A DNA stretch of 6,598 nt from Pseudomonadota bacterium (lineage in GTDB: Bacteria > Desulfobacterota > Anaeroferrophillalia > Anaeroferrophillales > Anaeroferrophillaceae): NCBI GenBank assembly GCA_011042595.1, contig DQWO01000004.1, forward strand, positions 1 to 6,598. Direction: 5' to 3'. Below the pieces are notes generated by a model. That model was not told where the DNA came from. It saw only the letters and a program-made list of their open reading frames with translations, and searched no databases. Shown in pieces: positions 6,281 through 6,598 of this stretch. Numbering within the stretch: position 1 is the first letter of the stretch; the number at the start of each line of letters is the position of its first letter. A program made the translations under genes and the position numbers.

Positions 6281-6447
6281 ACCTAAACTGAGCGATTAGC
6301 CTTTAGCGGTTAGCTATTAGTTTAACGATTACAGGATGTTTTGCTATTACAACCTTTTACCCGTTGGGTGTTATTTATCATTAACGTAACGCCTTTATTT
6401 TTCAAAGCTAAACGCTGATAGCTAACAGCTGATTGCTTAACTTAGGT
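6281..6447. repeat. 167-bp imperfect inverted repeat with 7-nt periodicity (TTAGC type)
   Basis: The structure starts with ACCTAA (6281-6286) and ends with TTAGGT (6442-6447). Its left arm holds GATTAGC, CTTTAGC, GGTTAGC, TATTAGT (6294-6321). Its right arm holds GCTAAAC, GCTGATA, GCTAACA, GCTGATT, GCTTAAC (6407-6441). Aligning the left arm with the reverse complement of the right gives 30 matches in 43 positions, with mismatches concentrated at the variable bases of each unit. The centre, 6328-6400, has no recognised feature. It lies upstream of mmdA, between that gene and another structured repeat. Confidence 0.65.
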
Positions 6448-6483
6448 CCTCAACTTTCTGAGTTGGACTTTCAAGATACATTG

Positions 6484-6598
6484 TCAAGCTGTTCGGGCTT
6501 GGCTCATAGCGGTATTGACCGCCGAACGAATCACCACGACGGTGATTCGCGGCGGGCACCTCACAGCTGCACACGATGTGCAGCGAGAATGAGCGAGA
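6484..6598 (-). repeat. Structured repeat (copy C), cut by window edge
   Basis: Read on the minus strand this aligns with copy B nearly gap-free from its CTCGCTCATTCTCGC box to its right end; B's left terminus lies beyond the edge. Hairpin 1 is GCTGCACA/TGTGCAGC (6566-6573, 6577-6584). Hairpin 2 is CCGCCG, AA bulge, CGAATCACC (6519-6535) against GGTGATTCG+CGGCGG (6541-6555). The arms differ from copy B in paired, compensating ways, while hairpin 2's inner stem and loop are identical to B. The right end reads TCAAGCTGTTCGGGC on the plus strand, less well conserved outside TGTTC. The 381-bp spacer 6218-6598 otherwise holds only the inverted repeat at 6281-6447. Confidence 0.8.

Noticed and set aside
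6262..6300. A promoter upstream of mmdA using TATAGT on the minus strand
   Set aside because: No acceptable -35 hexamer lies at 16-18 nt; the region is A/T-rich and such matches are expected by chance.
6323..6382. A 19-codon reading frame on the minus strand within the inverted repeat
   Set aside because: It lacks a ribosome binding site, is very short and lies within repeat sequence.

Overview
The window carries most of a methylmalonyl-CoA pathway operon on the minus strand, followed downstream by the 5' part of recR, also on the minus strand. In transcription order (right to left) the genes are: a biotin-dependent carboxyltransferase subunit of the MmdA/PccB family; a split methylmalonyl-CoA mutase made of a 555-residue substrate-binding subunit and a 131-residue B12-binding subunit; the mutase G-protein chaperone MeaB; methylmalonyl-CoA epimerase; and RecR, cut by the window edge. 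Together they interconvert propionyl-CoA, (S)- and (R)-methylmalonyl-CoA and succinyl-CoA. Whether the cell oxidises or makes propionate cannot be told from this DNA. The biotin carrier and the decarboxylase or biotin carboxylase partners of the carboxyltransferase are not in the window.

The gene set, split mutase and moderate base composition fit an anaerobic bacterium such as a syntrophic or sulfate-reducing Desulfobacterota-like organism or a propionate-metabolising clostridial relative. This assignment is inference and low confidence. No plasmid, phage or transposase gene is visible.

Layout: 1-437 recR (3' end cut off); 438-682 spacer with a half-copy of a repeat element and a 12-bp palindrome; 683-1084 mce; 1068-2036 meaB (TTG start, overlaps mce); 2037-2241 spacer with inverted 7-nt-periodic repeats and a perfect hairpin; 2242-2637 mutase B12 subunit; 2671-4338 mutase large subunit; 4339-4663 spacer with a complete 135-bp structured repeat element; 4664-6217 mmdA; 6218-6598 spacer with a 167-bp imperfect inverted repeat and an edge-truncated copy of the structured element.

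The coding content is conventional. The unusual material is in the spacers. One repeat family occurs three times in 6.6 kb (one full copy, one edge-cut copy, one half copy) and folds into conserved hairpins whose arms change in compensating pairs between copies. Two further inverted structures are built from 7-nt-periodic TCAGC/TTAGC units. These look like non-autonomous, structure-selected repeats that colonise spacers, though no mobilising enzyme is seen here.
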